A DNA stretch of 64,000 nt, taken from positions 11,002,022 through 11,066,021 of the forward strand of contig NC_064045.1 in assembly GCF_932526225.1 (NCBI RefSeq). The letters run 5' to 3'. The notes below the pieces were generated by a model that searched no databases, was not told the DNA's origin, and saw only the letters and a list, made by a program, of their open reading frames with translations. This document shows positions 1 to 15,900 of the stretch, one piece after another. This stretch comes from Nematostella vectensis. Its lineage: Eukaryota > Cnidaria > Anthozoa > Actiniaria > Edwardsiidae. Position numbers and translations under genes: made by a program. The number at the start of each line of letters is the position of its first letter. Position 1 is the stretch's first letter.

Positions 1-289
1 CTATGGCTATAATATGGATGTGAGTATGGACCATTTTTACAAATTAATCCAAGGTGATTAACTCTAATTTTTGTATACTTACTACATGGAGCTGATCTTA
101 AAAATATATACAAAAGCCTGACCCATTTTTTACCAGTACCATGGCCTGACCATTTTCCCTCCCCCTGTACTAAGATTACTAGATCCTATACACAGTACCT
201 GCTGAACAGTCCTGTATACTGTAAGAAAACTTCCAAGTGAATTTACAGTAAGTTCAGAAACTGAATGTCAGGTTTTTTTTTTGTTTCAG

Positions 290-4490
<4,201 letters not shown>

Positions 4491-5059
4491 CGCAAGTGCG
4501 TGGCAGGCATTTTGGAAGGAATAGCTAAAGTACCGGAGACCACACGAAAGTATTTTAATGAATGTTTGCCGTTTTTTAGCTAGCACACGTCCGCAAACAA
4601 ATTAAAAATCATATGGCTCGTGGGTAGTAATGGCGACACAGCCCCCAATCCCCAGGAGATATATGACGCTACAGGAACCTCTTGGACGTGTGTTAAAAAG
4701 CAGTCGCATAGCACTTCGGTAAAAGAAACCGTTTCCTTTCAGTTAGTGCTCTGGATCAGCTCAGTGTTGATTTCCCTAGATATTGCTTATTGTTTGTGTT
4801 CACAAAAAAGAAACCTGTTCAATACTCGGACAACGGCGACTCTTCTGATTTGAAGAATCCTTACCAACGCTTTCAAATGCAAAGACAACAAATGTACGGA
4901 AAATATATTGTCTATTGTATATCCATGCAAGCTTCGCAGCCTATTTCCTGTTAAGTTTTTCCAACCCTGAATTGTTCAAGCCTCACGTGTATTTTTATTT
5001 GTACTTTCCCAAGTTTCCGTATACTAGTTCATTTTGACCCGTGTTATATTATTTCGTGG

Positions 5060-5065
5060 AATAAA
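5060..5065 (+). promoter_or_regulatory. Polyadenylation signal of the LUC7-like gene
   Basis: A canonical AATAAA lies about 570 bases after the LUC7-like stop codon in AT-rich sequence. No other good candidate was noticed between the stop and this site. Confidence 0.55.
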
Positions 5066-5894
5066 ACAGATCTATAAAAAATGTCTTTTTTATTACTTGA
5101 CAAATCTGCATTCCGTTGATTACAATTCATTGCTTAACTTATAATAATTGACACCCTTTTTCGAGTTCTTACTCATCCTGCTCACGTCGACATGACGGAA
5201 AAACCTGTGAAACGTGCAATTCCAGATAGAGAGAGAAGCCACATTTTCTTACAATGGCTATAGGTTCCTAGTATTACGGACTGATTTTCAAAACACAAAT
5301 AACGTGAGACCGAAGTGCACATAACCAGATTTTGGCTTTTTAAGATAATTTTTACTTGATCATCATTGCCCTGTGTATCAGTTCAGGGACGAAAAGCTCA
5401 AATTTCAATGACACTTTACAAAAAGTCGCATCAATTTAAAAAAAGTCGCACTTTATATTTTGTTTGCTATAAGTTACTAAGTACTCAGAGAAATTCTCCG
5501 CCTTATTCGATGTGAAATGGGCTTATTTGAAGCGTCACGTCATGTTTTTCCATCATGTAGCTCACATCAGTTCATCGCTCCATAGATCATTCTCTAATTT
5601 CCTCTGCCTTTCTTTTCCTATTATTTACCCCAGGAGTCTAGGTATGAGTAACGGACGATACAATGCAGGCTTCTGTCTAAATGTTCAACCTGGGCCAAAG
5701 CCGAGTCACGTGACAACGCAGATCCTGTCGTCCATAGCGCGCGCTTTAGGTAGGAAAATACTACACGATTGCTTGGGGCAGTAACAATCTAACTTTGAGA
5801 ATCGCAATGGGAAATTCGTGTCCAAGGAAGCTATAGTCTGCAAGAAAGCATATTATTGGTAGGGTGAGGCCATATTTCAAAATCGGTCAATTTT

Positions 5895-5975
5895 CCTTCC
5901 GGGGACCAATGACTTCCGATCGATAATGTAACAATCTCCGATGTTTTTTTAACGGAAAACGCGAAAAATGCGAGA
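5895..5975. mobile_element. Fragment of the AAAGCCGC-type MITE
   Basis: CCTTCCGG, ACAATCTCCGATG, TTTTTTAACGGAAAACGCGA and AAAATG match, in reverse complement, the right part of the copies at 41979 and 42847. Both termini are missing or decayed. Confidence 0.6.
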
Positions 5976-6375
5976 TAGCTGCTCTGGCCCGTGCCTTACC
6001 TTAGAACTATTTACTCCCTAATAGGTTTCACTAATTTCGGGTTACTTGAGAGATTTTCTACCACGCACGCGCACGGTTTAGAAACGGCGTCATTCACTGC
6101 GCAAGCGCACAGTTGGGAGCCCCCATTATTCAAGTATTGTGCCGAAGTCGACTCCAGTATCTCTCGGTCAGTCTGTATTGCACTATCACGAACAACAACT
6201 GAAACAATAAAAATCCTCGTTTAAAGCCTAATACCACCAAAAGGACATGCATGATATCAAGGATTTAAACTTTTAATGAATTGATGAAACAGAAATTATT
6301 TCAAAGGATAATTGAATAGTTGATTCTCGAGTTTCCATTTTGCGCTAAAGAGTAGTAGGTTATTGACAAATTCCA

Positions 6376-6628
6376 CATATCAATCAATCTTGTTTTGCAA
6401 ACTGTCCCTTTCTAGCTTTCTCAGTCAATTCCTTTTTAGAACATTACATACACCATATTTGGAAGGCCGCTTAAATCATTATTGTTACTTTTTGCCGCCC
6501 TTGAACTGTTTACGTCGAGAATATCCACGTAAACTTGCATGATTTCGTGTTTACTACGATTTTGAAGTCCGCCATATTGAAACAGGCCCAGGCCCTAGGG
6601 TTTTTAGAACATCACAGGCAAAGCGCGC
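6376..6628. repeat. Dispersed repeat, copy 2 (intergenic)
   Basis: Second copy of the repeat at 3943-4178, diverged by substitutions and short indels, in the same orientation. It lies between the LUC7-like and MFSD12-like genes. Confidence 0.75.
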
Positions 6629-6717
6629 GTCCCCCCCCCCCCCCCCATGTATGGGTGATGAGCTGTTTGACCAAAATAAGACGTGTGGCCCTGCAGCGTG
6701 TCTATGCTATAACGTTA

Positions 6718-6956
6718 AAGGGTCCAACTCACCCTGCCCATAGTGCATTGCGATGGCGGCCATTTTTGATGCCATCGAAATTCAAAACTTTTGAGAAAAT
6801 GATAAATTATTTAATATTCTTTCAATTTACATGCTTTATTCACGAAAGATAGAAGAAAGGTGTGTAAAAATTTCTATCCACGTGCATTTTTTGGACTTGT
6901 CCATGGTGAAAACAAAAACAAAGCAGTGCATTGTCGGCAGGGTGAGTTGGACCCTT
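6718..6956. mobile_element. 239-bp MITE with 3-bp TTA target duplication (PIF/Harbinger-like)
   Basis: The ends are inverted repeats of about 33 bases with four mismatches, starting AAGGGTCCAACTCACCCTGC on the left with its complement on the right. Both sides are flanked by TTA (6715-6717 and 6957-6959). A 3-bp TWA duplication is typical of PIF/Harbinger elements, so that superfamily is inferred. No ORF; non-autonomous. Confidence 0.7.
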
Positions 6957-7189
6957 TTAGAAAAGCTGTGTCCGTATATTAACCTCTTTTCTTGCATACG
7001 AATATTGATTTGTAAAAGAATAGAACGAACACCAGGGCTACAAGCGCAGCGGAGCCTGGGGCGACACTTTGCACGTAACGGACGTACTCTGCGCATGCGT
7101 GGCAAACTGTCTGTGACCTGAAATGAGAAAACCACAGGTAACCCTATCATCTAGGACCATTTAAATCCACAGGTGGTCTTTATTTAGAA

Positions 7190-7298
7190 TCAACAAACTG
7201 TCTTGTAACCAGTAGCGTAGTAATCAAGGAACCCCATCAACCGTACCACGTTGGACACTCCTCCCCTGATATAACAAAGCCACAGGTAATTCGACAAT
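7190..7298 (-). CDS. Candidate last exon of the MFSD12-like gene
   Basis: A TTTTTCCAG acceptor precedes 7298, and the phase fits the CA left by exon 8347-8244. The resulting tail reads QLSNYLWLCYIRGGVS and onward to TGA at 7192-7190, with AATAAA at 7184-7179 only a few bases later. The GGV after a tyrosine-rich stretch loosely recalls the start of helix 12 in the family. With this exon the protein would be 528 residues. The match is weak, so this may be chance; a transcript would decide. Confidence 0.35.
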
Positions 7299-7456
7299 CT
7301 GGAAAAACAAGGCAACCACAGAAAGCCTAATAATCTTGGGAGTGCAAATATTATGCTAAAAACAGCCATAGAACGGACCATTATCTGCTGGAAGGTAACT
7401 TTTCCTAGCTCGCAGTTGTACACTTTCATTTGAGCGAACCTTCCAAGTCAAGTGTT

Positions 7457-8228
7457 GCCATGGTTTTACTGACATGTTTTCATGGTTATACTGGCATGTT
7501 GCCATGGTTATTCTGGTATGTTCTCATGGTTATACTGGTATGTTCCCATGGTCTTACCGGCATGTTGCCATGGTCTTACTGGCATGTTGCCATGGTTATA
7601 CAGGTATGTTTCCATGGTCTTACTGGCATGTTGCCATGGTTATTCTGGTATGTTCTCATGGTTATACTGGTATGTTCCCATGGTCTTACTGGTATGTTCA
7701 CATGGTTATACTTGCATGTTGCCATGGTTATACTGGCATGTTGCCATGGTTATACTGGTATGTTGCCATGGTTATACTGGCATGTTGCCATGGTTATACT
7801 GGCATGTTGCTATTGTTATTCCGGCATGTTACCATGGTTATACTGGTATGTTTCCATGGTTATACTGGTATGTTGCCATGGTTATACTGGCATGTTGCCA
7901 TGGTTATGGTTATACTTGCATGTTGCCATGGTTATACTTGCATGTTGCCATGGTTATACTGGTATGTTCCCATGGTTATACTTGCATGTTGCCATGGTTA
8001 TACTGGCATGCTGCCATGGTTATACTGGTTTGTTGCCATGGTTATACTAGCATGTTGCCATTGTTATTCCGGCATGTTACCATGGTTATACTGGCATGTT
8101 TCCATGGTTATACTGGCATGTTACCATGGTTATACTGGTATGTTGCCATGGTTATACTTGCATGTTGCCATGGTTATACTGGCATGTTGCCATGGTTATA
8201 CTGGCATGTTGCCAGTTGTTATACTGGT
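7457..8228. repeat. 22-bp minisatellite (about 35 copies)
   Basis: Tandem copies of a 22-base unit around GCCATGGTTATACTGGCATG plus TT. Variants such as TTCCCATGGT and TTCTCATGGT intermingle. It lies downstream of MFSD12-like exon 8 and is probably intronic. All three plus-strand frames stay open because 22 is not a multiple of three and the unit lacks plus-strand stops. Confidence 0.95.
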
Positions 8229-8243
8229 GTGTTCCTGACTTAC

Positions 8244-8837
8244 TGTGGCCCTTTCGCAGGGTTCAGCTCTTGGATGATGGCGATGACTGTACCACTCGAT
8301 ACCTTGTCACTAAAGCTAATGGCGCCGTACACGAATGCACCAGATTTCTGTGAAACAAAACTGCGTTATGCCTGTTGCTAGATGACAAAACAAAACTGCG
8401 TTATGCCTGTTGCTAGATGATAAAACAAAACTACGTTATGCCTGTGGCTAGATGACAAAACAAAACTGCGTTATGCCTGTGGCTAGATGACAAAACAAAA
8501 CTGCGTTATGCCTGTTGCTAGATGACAAAACAAAACTGCGTTATGCCTGTTGCTAGATGATAAAACAAAACTGCGGTATGCCTGTGGCTAGATGATAAAG
8601 TAAGGGGCGTGACTCAAGCACAGAAATTAACGAGGCGTCGAATTGCGGGCACCTTCCTAAAGGGATGGGAAACATATGGCTGGTGGTAAAGTTTTGGATT
8701 AAGGCTTAAGGATTAAGACATTTCCTCTAGTATTTCATTTTGGAGGGGGAACTCCAACTGGAACACTGTCGATAGCTTGGCTTGTAATAAGCTTGCAGCC
8801 TTTCCTGAAACACGTACATGCTAGACTATAATGAAAA

Positions 8838-8880
<43 letters not shown>

Positions 8881-9128
8881 AGTACCTTGGTTTGTAGGAA
8901 AAAACACGCGAACTACCGTTTCATCTCTACAAGCCTGTTTCGTGGTTGCCCACTCATCAGAAGATGAAAAATCTCCTTATGAGTGGGCAACCTGATGATT
9001 GGGCAACCACGAAACAGGCTTGTAGAGATGAAACGGTAGTTCGCGTGTTTTTTTCCTACAAACCAAGATATATCCCGCTCTACACCTATGTATTGAGCAC
9101 TGTTATATGAACGCCTGCACTCACGCAT

Positions 9129-9216
<88 letters not shown>

Positions 9217-9830
9217 AAAGTACTATACAAAATAAATGTATGCACCTTATCGTACCCGACAAGATCAGAGATCAAGGAAAGTGCCGTCACTAGCATCACG
9301 GAGCTACCGCTGCCCATTAGTGCCGTGGCTGCATACACGGCTTGCCTTGACTCCACAGTTTGCAGGTAATACCATACGCATGCGCCGATGAAGGCTGTCG
9401 CGCCCGCGAGAAACGTCAACTGAGTGGAACGAATGAACGAAATTAGCGGTCATACCCGGCACCAATAAAATGCTCACTTGTTGTGGTTAAAAAGAGGTCG
9501 ACTCTTCTAATTACTTTCGCTGTGGCAATTGCTTCCTTGAGAAGTCATTCCACGAGACTGGATGTTAGTACGCACCTTTGTACCAATCCTGTCGCTTAGC
9601 AGCTTCACTAGGAGACTAGCAAGTACACCGCTGACCAATACGACTAGAGGAAAATAGGCGATAGCTTCCTTTGAAAAACAAAAAGAAAAACAACTGATGA
9701 AACAAGAAGGAAATAAATGTTGGAGGTGTTTTTATCCTAAGGAAGTGTTTATTCAAAATTTTATTATGGGGGAGACAAGGTTTTCTCGCATCCGTTAGCA
9801 ACCCCCTCGTCACGTCGTGATGGAAGCCTC

Positions 9831-9914
<84 letters not shown>

Positions 9915-12900
9915 AAATGGATGGATGAATGAATGAATGAATGAATGAATGAATGAATGAATGAATGAATGAATGAATGAATAGATTCATGGGCCTTTTT
10001 GTAACCGAGTCGTGTTCCTTTTTGTAACTTTGTTCCTTTTTGTAACCAAGGTTTGGTTACGAAAGGGAACAGTGCTCCTTTTTGTAACATAGGCCAAGTT
10101 ACAAAAAGGAGCATATGTTCCTTTTTGTAACCATGTGCTCCCTTTTGTAACATTTGTGATCCTTTTTGTAACCTAAGCCAAGTTACAAAAAGGAGCACAT
10201 GTTCCCTTTCGTAACTTTGGGTGTTCCTTTTGGTAACCTTAGAAAATAGGGCTAAATTCAGAAACTGAATTCTACAGTAAATATCCAAACCCTATTTAAA
10301 CGACAAATAAAACGTTTTATTCTTATCTCCTACATTGTATGAGTACATTTTAGTGTAACAATAAGTTGTAGAATAAGATTGATAATGTCGGTGCTCCATC
10401 ATTTATATCATCAATAATACGCAGCCAGTGACATCCTTGCTTCTATTTCATTCCCTGAATTTGTTTTTATTTAATGATATACATCGATACACATTTTTGT
10501 CGATTCATGAGCGTTTTAAACACTAAAATATTAAGGTTTACATCCCACATTGAGAGGAGTATGCAAGGCTCAATCGATAACGTCTTTCCCTCATTTTGAA
10601 GTCCACACGACGGTTAGAGGTAATTTCCGCGTTTGCTTTCTTTATGGTGCCCCAACACCATGCGGATGAATTGCTCTGGATATTTGTATGGGAGCCCCCC
10701 TTAGCTCCCTTGAATATCCATTAACACTTGTGAGGGGCAATAGGGCGATTTAGGCCCTAAAAAGGGACGCCTGTTGCGCAGGTTATGATTACCATGCTCT
10801 GTTTCTATCATAAGATGGCTAGCTGTGACCCAGTCAAAATGAAGAAATCATATAAAAGACAGAAACATCGCTGTCCAGTGCCTGCCTGTCAGAAAGAGGT
10901 GATTCACCTCCCTCGCCATTTGATAACAGTGCACAAATGGAGCCGCGAAAAGGCATTAGAGGCACTGTCTGTGTTCGACCTTAGGGCAAAAAGAACGAAG
11001 TCAGAGGCTGTCCCAGAGCAAAGAGCCAAGCGGACCTACAAACGTCGGGTTTGTTCGTTCCCAGGGTGCAACCTGATCGTGCGAAGGTTGCACAACCACC
11101 TGAATGCAAAACATAAGTTAAGTCGACACGACGAGATATACAAACAGCTATTGAAAGAATCGCGATGGGAAGAGATAGGCGAAGATTTCCAGGAAGAGTG
11201 TGTAGTAGAGATCTCCTCTGACACCGAGTCCGAGCAAGAGCCCGATCCCCAAAGCCAGAGCCAAAGCAAGGGCAAGGGCAAGGGCAAGGGCAAGGGCAAG
11301 GGCAAGGGCAAGGGCAAGGTCCAAGGCCAGGGCCAGAGCCAGAGCCAGAGCCAGAGCCAAAGCCAGAGCAAGAGCAGTCAATCCAGTACAATGTCATCTA
11401 ATGAAGAAGAAATGTGCCTCCAGGAAATCCATAGAAAATCCGAAAAAGCCAAAGCTATAATGAGAGGAGGTCAAGTAGATCAACACAAATACAGCTCAAG
11501 TGATGACGATAGTGATGAAGTTATCCCTTCATCGCCGATAGGAAAGAAGAGAAGCATCTTTCCTAAGCGCGCGCTAGCCGATATTCACAGCGACACTCAA
11601 AAGGTTATCAAGAAGAGAACAACTGGGGGATTGGGAGGAGAACAATCTTCACCGACACTATGGAAAGCAACTGCAGCAGGCAATAGCAAGGAAAAGGATG
11701 ACTTATCAACGTCGAGCCCAGCAGAGGAGATAGAAGAGAAAGACTACGAGCCAGATGGCGAAGATGAGGATGAAGACGAAGATAATGAAGGTTGTGGTAA
11801 TGATGATGAGGATAATGATATCGATGTTACCGATGAAGAAAATGAATTGACGATGAAGGCAGAAACGCTGATGAAAGATGATGAAGGCAGAAACGATGAC
11901 ACAGATAAGATATTGGACGCATTTTTACAATGGCTTCAAGGTATCGATGGAGGTAGAGAGTTGCGTACCGCTAAGCAATATGTTGCTTAGGTTCACGCAA
12001 TCATCAAGGATGTAGATCCAGATGAGCTGCGCATCGACAGAATCCTGAATAAGAAGCATCTTCGAGACAAATGGTTACAGAAATTGGAACGTAATAGGAA
12101 GCCAGGGACCTGCAAGGCATATTTAGGTTCATTATCAAGATTTATCCGTTTCCTTGTTGTGGAAAAGTTAGAAGACCTAAAGCTAACAGAAGAGCATGTG
12201 ACGAAGGTCAGAGTGCAAGTCCAAGAGTGGTCGGCTTCTTTTAAGAAGCCGTTCAAAGAAAGAAGATGGGAGAAGCATCAAGAAGACCTAGAGAAACTCA
12301 TAACCCCGGAGGACGTCCAGAAGTTTTCAAAGTCGGCTTCAGTAAGAGCGGCAATCTCGACACTGGGAAGATACATGGAAAAGGAAGGGTCCCCGGGTCA
12401 GACAGACTTTTGTACTGTCAGAGACCATCTCATCACTCGCCTATGCATCGAGAATGCATGTAGAGCTGGCCCGATCGCAAATATGACTTTGCGGGATCTA
12501 GATAGAGCCACGAAAGACGGCGATGAAATGATTGTCACCATTTTGAAGCACAAGACATCTGCCTCGGCAGGCCCAGCCCATGTAGTGCTAAGTCCCACAG
12601 TCTTCACCTGGCTAAAGGCGTATGTAAAATACATGAGAAACAAGGTCAGCGGAGCAGGAACAGATCCCGATGAGAAGGTTTTCATCAGCTTCACAGTGAG
12701 TGAGATGACATCATTTATGATATCTGCTCAACTTAATTCCTTGTGGCAAAAGGCTGTCGGGAAGATTAGAGTAAATGCAGCTTCATTCCGTAAAGCAGCT
12801 GTTTCAGTGGTCCACGAAGAGCACCAACATCTGAGGAAGGACCTAGCCGACTTATGGGACACAATCAAAAGACCGCCGAAAAATTCTCGTTAAGCAGAAG

Positions 12901-15900
12901 TCTAAGTCGGCTGCAAAACCCTTCTGGCGCTCAGAAATATCATGTATGCGGAAGGGGCATCACATGTAGAAGCAAGTGAAGCCCTGTCTGTGAAGAATGG
13001 GGAAGCAGAAAAGTCTGGTCGTCACCACTGGACAGAGAAAGAAGAGGAGGCTATCGAAATGGTATTTAAGGGTGCCATTGAAGAATGCAAGCTTCGGTTA
13101 GATGCCGTGAAGCAAGAAATACCCAAGCACCCCCCTTCTGGCGCATATCGACGCCTTGAAGGTTTACGATAAAGTAAGGAGATTGATGAAGAAAGAAAAT
13201 ACACAAGCGAGCCCTTGCCTCCCCACAGAGAAAATGACCCAACAAGAGAAGATGGAAAGAATGTCGGGTCGGGAAGATGCTGAAGAATCATGCCTCAAGA
13301 GTAAGGGGTCTCAAGTATTTACAGATTCGCAGTCTAATCTCTGTCTGCGACTGTTTCATGATCTCCTACACAACAATGACAGGATCGAGAGAAAAGCCTT
13401 GATGGAACGAGTCATGAGAGATGACGAGGCCAAGAAAGAGTTGTCTGCGTTTACTCCACAACAACTTGCTGACAAGGTGCGTGCAGAGCGCAACAAAGCT
13501 AAGAAGTCAAAGTAGTAGAAACAATCTAATGACCACTCCAGGCATTTTCAGCCGTTTTCAGCCGCGTTTGTAGTAAGTTCAGTTGTTAAAAATGTTTGCG
13601 CAAGAGAATTCGAAGGATTCACTAAAATTGTTGTTAATGACTTGTTTGTTCATACGGAACACAGAGACATTATTATACTTAAATGTATATAAAGAGGCGT
13701 TGTTATACTTGAATGTATACACAGAGACGTTATTATACTTAAATGTATACACAGAGACGTTATGAGCAGCAACAGCAAGCGACATTATTAATAAAGCTGC
13801 CCTGTAAAGCTGTAGTATGTTTCTATGAGTACACCCATCTCTGAGCACTTTCAATCCGTGTGTAGTTTGAGGAAAGACGAATAGTAGATTATGATTTAAG
13901 GCCAGTTTGAGTTATCCGCTTTCCTAGAGGCTGCTAAAAATTGCAAAAGTCAAGGAAATAGCGAAAACCTTATTCTGATACAGCACACGAATGATGCATT
14001 TTACCCAGTCTCCAAGAATCGTCATATCTCAGTCATTTTAATTCAAAGAGCTATTTAACTCAGGAAAAGCAAATACGAATAGCATCTGATGATTCTTGTT
14101 AGGCTTGCTTGTGTTATACGTCTTTCAAGAGGCTGCAAAGAAGCTGCAAATATCGAAACAATATAGCGGGGAATTCAAAATGTGCCTATTATCCTTGGAG
14201 ATTTGACCAAAAAACTGAAACACAGAAAATGAAAATACTAACAAGTACTCTCTGAATCGAATGGTTGTCTATCCCTGCTTCAGTTTTTAGTTGTTTCACC
14301 ATGATTTTAAACATAAATAAACCTAATTTTTCTGATAATTGTTACACTAAAAGAGACATGATTTTCGCGGTCGTTCCTTTTCGTAACCTGACATATATTT
14401 CAATAAAATATTATTGTGATCTCACATATATATTTCTTTGCTATAAACAGACCTATAAAACATTATCAAACCTAGAATTGCATAGAAATAAAAATCTTTT
14501 TAAATAAAATACTTTTTTATCCTGCACTAGTTATAGCACCCCAAAATGTTCCTTTTTGTAACATTTAAGCATTTTCAGCGGGTCAAGGAAAAAAATCAAA
14601 AAAGCAATTTCTTCCACGTTCTTGCTTTACTTCTTGGATATGTTCCCCACCAATATTTGATCTCTTTTATACATGCATAAGCAAAAAGATCCACCGCTTC
14701 ATTGGGTATTTATTTCAAATCTCTCGGGCCGGATAGAAAGTGCCAAAATTTGAGTATTTTTGGATTCGCCTCTGAGGCCAATTTCGCTCGAGTTTTCTTT
14801 ATAAATCATTTATATTTAGGTGAAATGTAACCAAGTTTTGAGAGAATCTTCCTTAACTATCCTTCTATGCGTACAACGAGTTGAGGGGCCTCAAGCGGAA
14901 GAACTCGATCGATTTTACGCTTTTTTGTGAGGTGACTTTAACTGCGTTAAATTTGAATCTTATGATTGGCACGGGTCACCATAAAGTCCATTGATCTGAG
15001 CACGGTCTTGAAGCCTCGAAAATTCTACACAAATCAAAGCAGGTTAGGAAGCTAGGAGGGGTATGCTAAAGTCCAGATAGATGATATATCCCGATGATAC
15101 AGCGTGATTTCGGTTTTTCTGTATTTTTGTTGGCTGAAACCTAAAGGGTGTTCCTTTTTGTAACATTTTGCTCTTTAACTTTTAATATCATCGCCAATTT
15201 TTAAGTTGGGTTTATTTAGTTTTCACCATCCAATATCTGCTTAAAAATCTTCCTATAGATATATTCGCTATGATTTAATGATGTTCCTGATTGAAAAGGG
15301 GTGAAGTTGAAAAAATGTTACGAAAGGGAACCACGATGAATCTGTGAATGAATGAATAAATGAATGAATGAATAAATTTCAGAGCTTCTTCGTTATTGTA
15401 AGATATAATTTAAGTGAACCCCTTTCTTTTAGCAAGCTTAATCCCCCAGAGCCAATAAATGAACACACCCTAATGAAAAACTCGTTTACCTTTTCGAAAG
15501 CAAGCGTCTCCGTCAGATAGATCGGGAGATAGGATTGCGAGATATTCACAACCAGTCGAGTACACATGTATACGAGCGCCGTCTGTAGAGAGCCAATAGA
15601 AGAATGAGTTAAACAACACGTGAGTGGAAACCACCAATGAAACAATGAGGTATTAAGACGTACTGATAACGACCAAACACTTATTCAGTGGTATTGCCGT
15701 CTGCTGGGAGCCAATTGAAAAAGAGTTCTGCACCACGTGGATGGGAAAGACCAATGAAACGATGAGTTGAAAATTTATAATAACAAGAGTGACATCCATC
15801 AACAAAGAAGGGGAACTAAAACTCCACAATTTAAAAACTTTTTTTCCTTAAAACACGGTGTTTGACCATTTGATAGTGGCGGCGAAAATTAATGAATAAG

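Larger units (their letters stand above)
9983..15342 (+). mobile_element. Tyrosine-recombinase mobile element (Crypton-like), degenerate
   Basis: The left end reads AGATTCAT followed by a GGGCCTTTTTGTAACC block. The right end, as reverse complement, reads AGATTCAT then GGTTCCCTTTCGTAAC, so the termini are short imperfect inverted repeats. GAAT microsatellite lies on both sides. Inside are zinc-finger and tyrosine-recombinase coding remnants (10785-13515, plus strand) and many copies of a 15-base GTTCC(T/C)TTT(T/C)GTAAC motif near both ends. The element lies in the MFSD12-like intron between exons 15582-15490 and 9668-9576, antisense to the gene. The Crypton label rests on the recombinase domain; the exact boundaries are inferred. 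Confidence 0.6.

Noticed and set aside
5636-5751. Exon-like stretch after a CCCCAG acceptor with a GTAGG donor
   Set aside because: The peptide (MSNGRYNAGFCLNVQPG) matches no family I know, and no neighbouring exon joins it.
7430-8381. 206-299-codon Trp/Leu/His-rich ORFs on the plus strand
   Set aside because: Direct translation of the 22-bp minisatellite; all three frames are open, which is a repeat property.
7457-8600. CRISPR-like regular repetition
   Set aside because: Units are contiguous with no unique spacers and the genome is eukaryotic; these are minisatellites.
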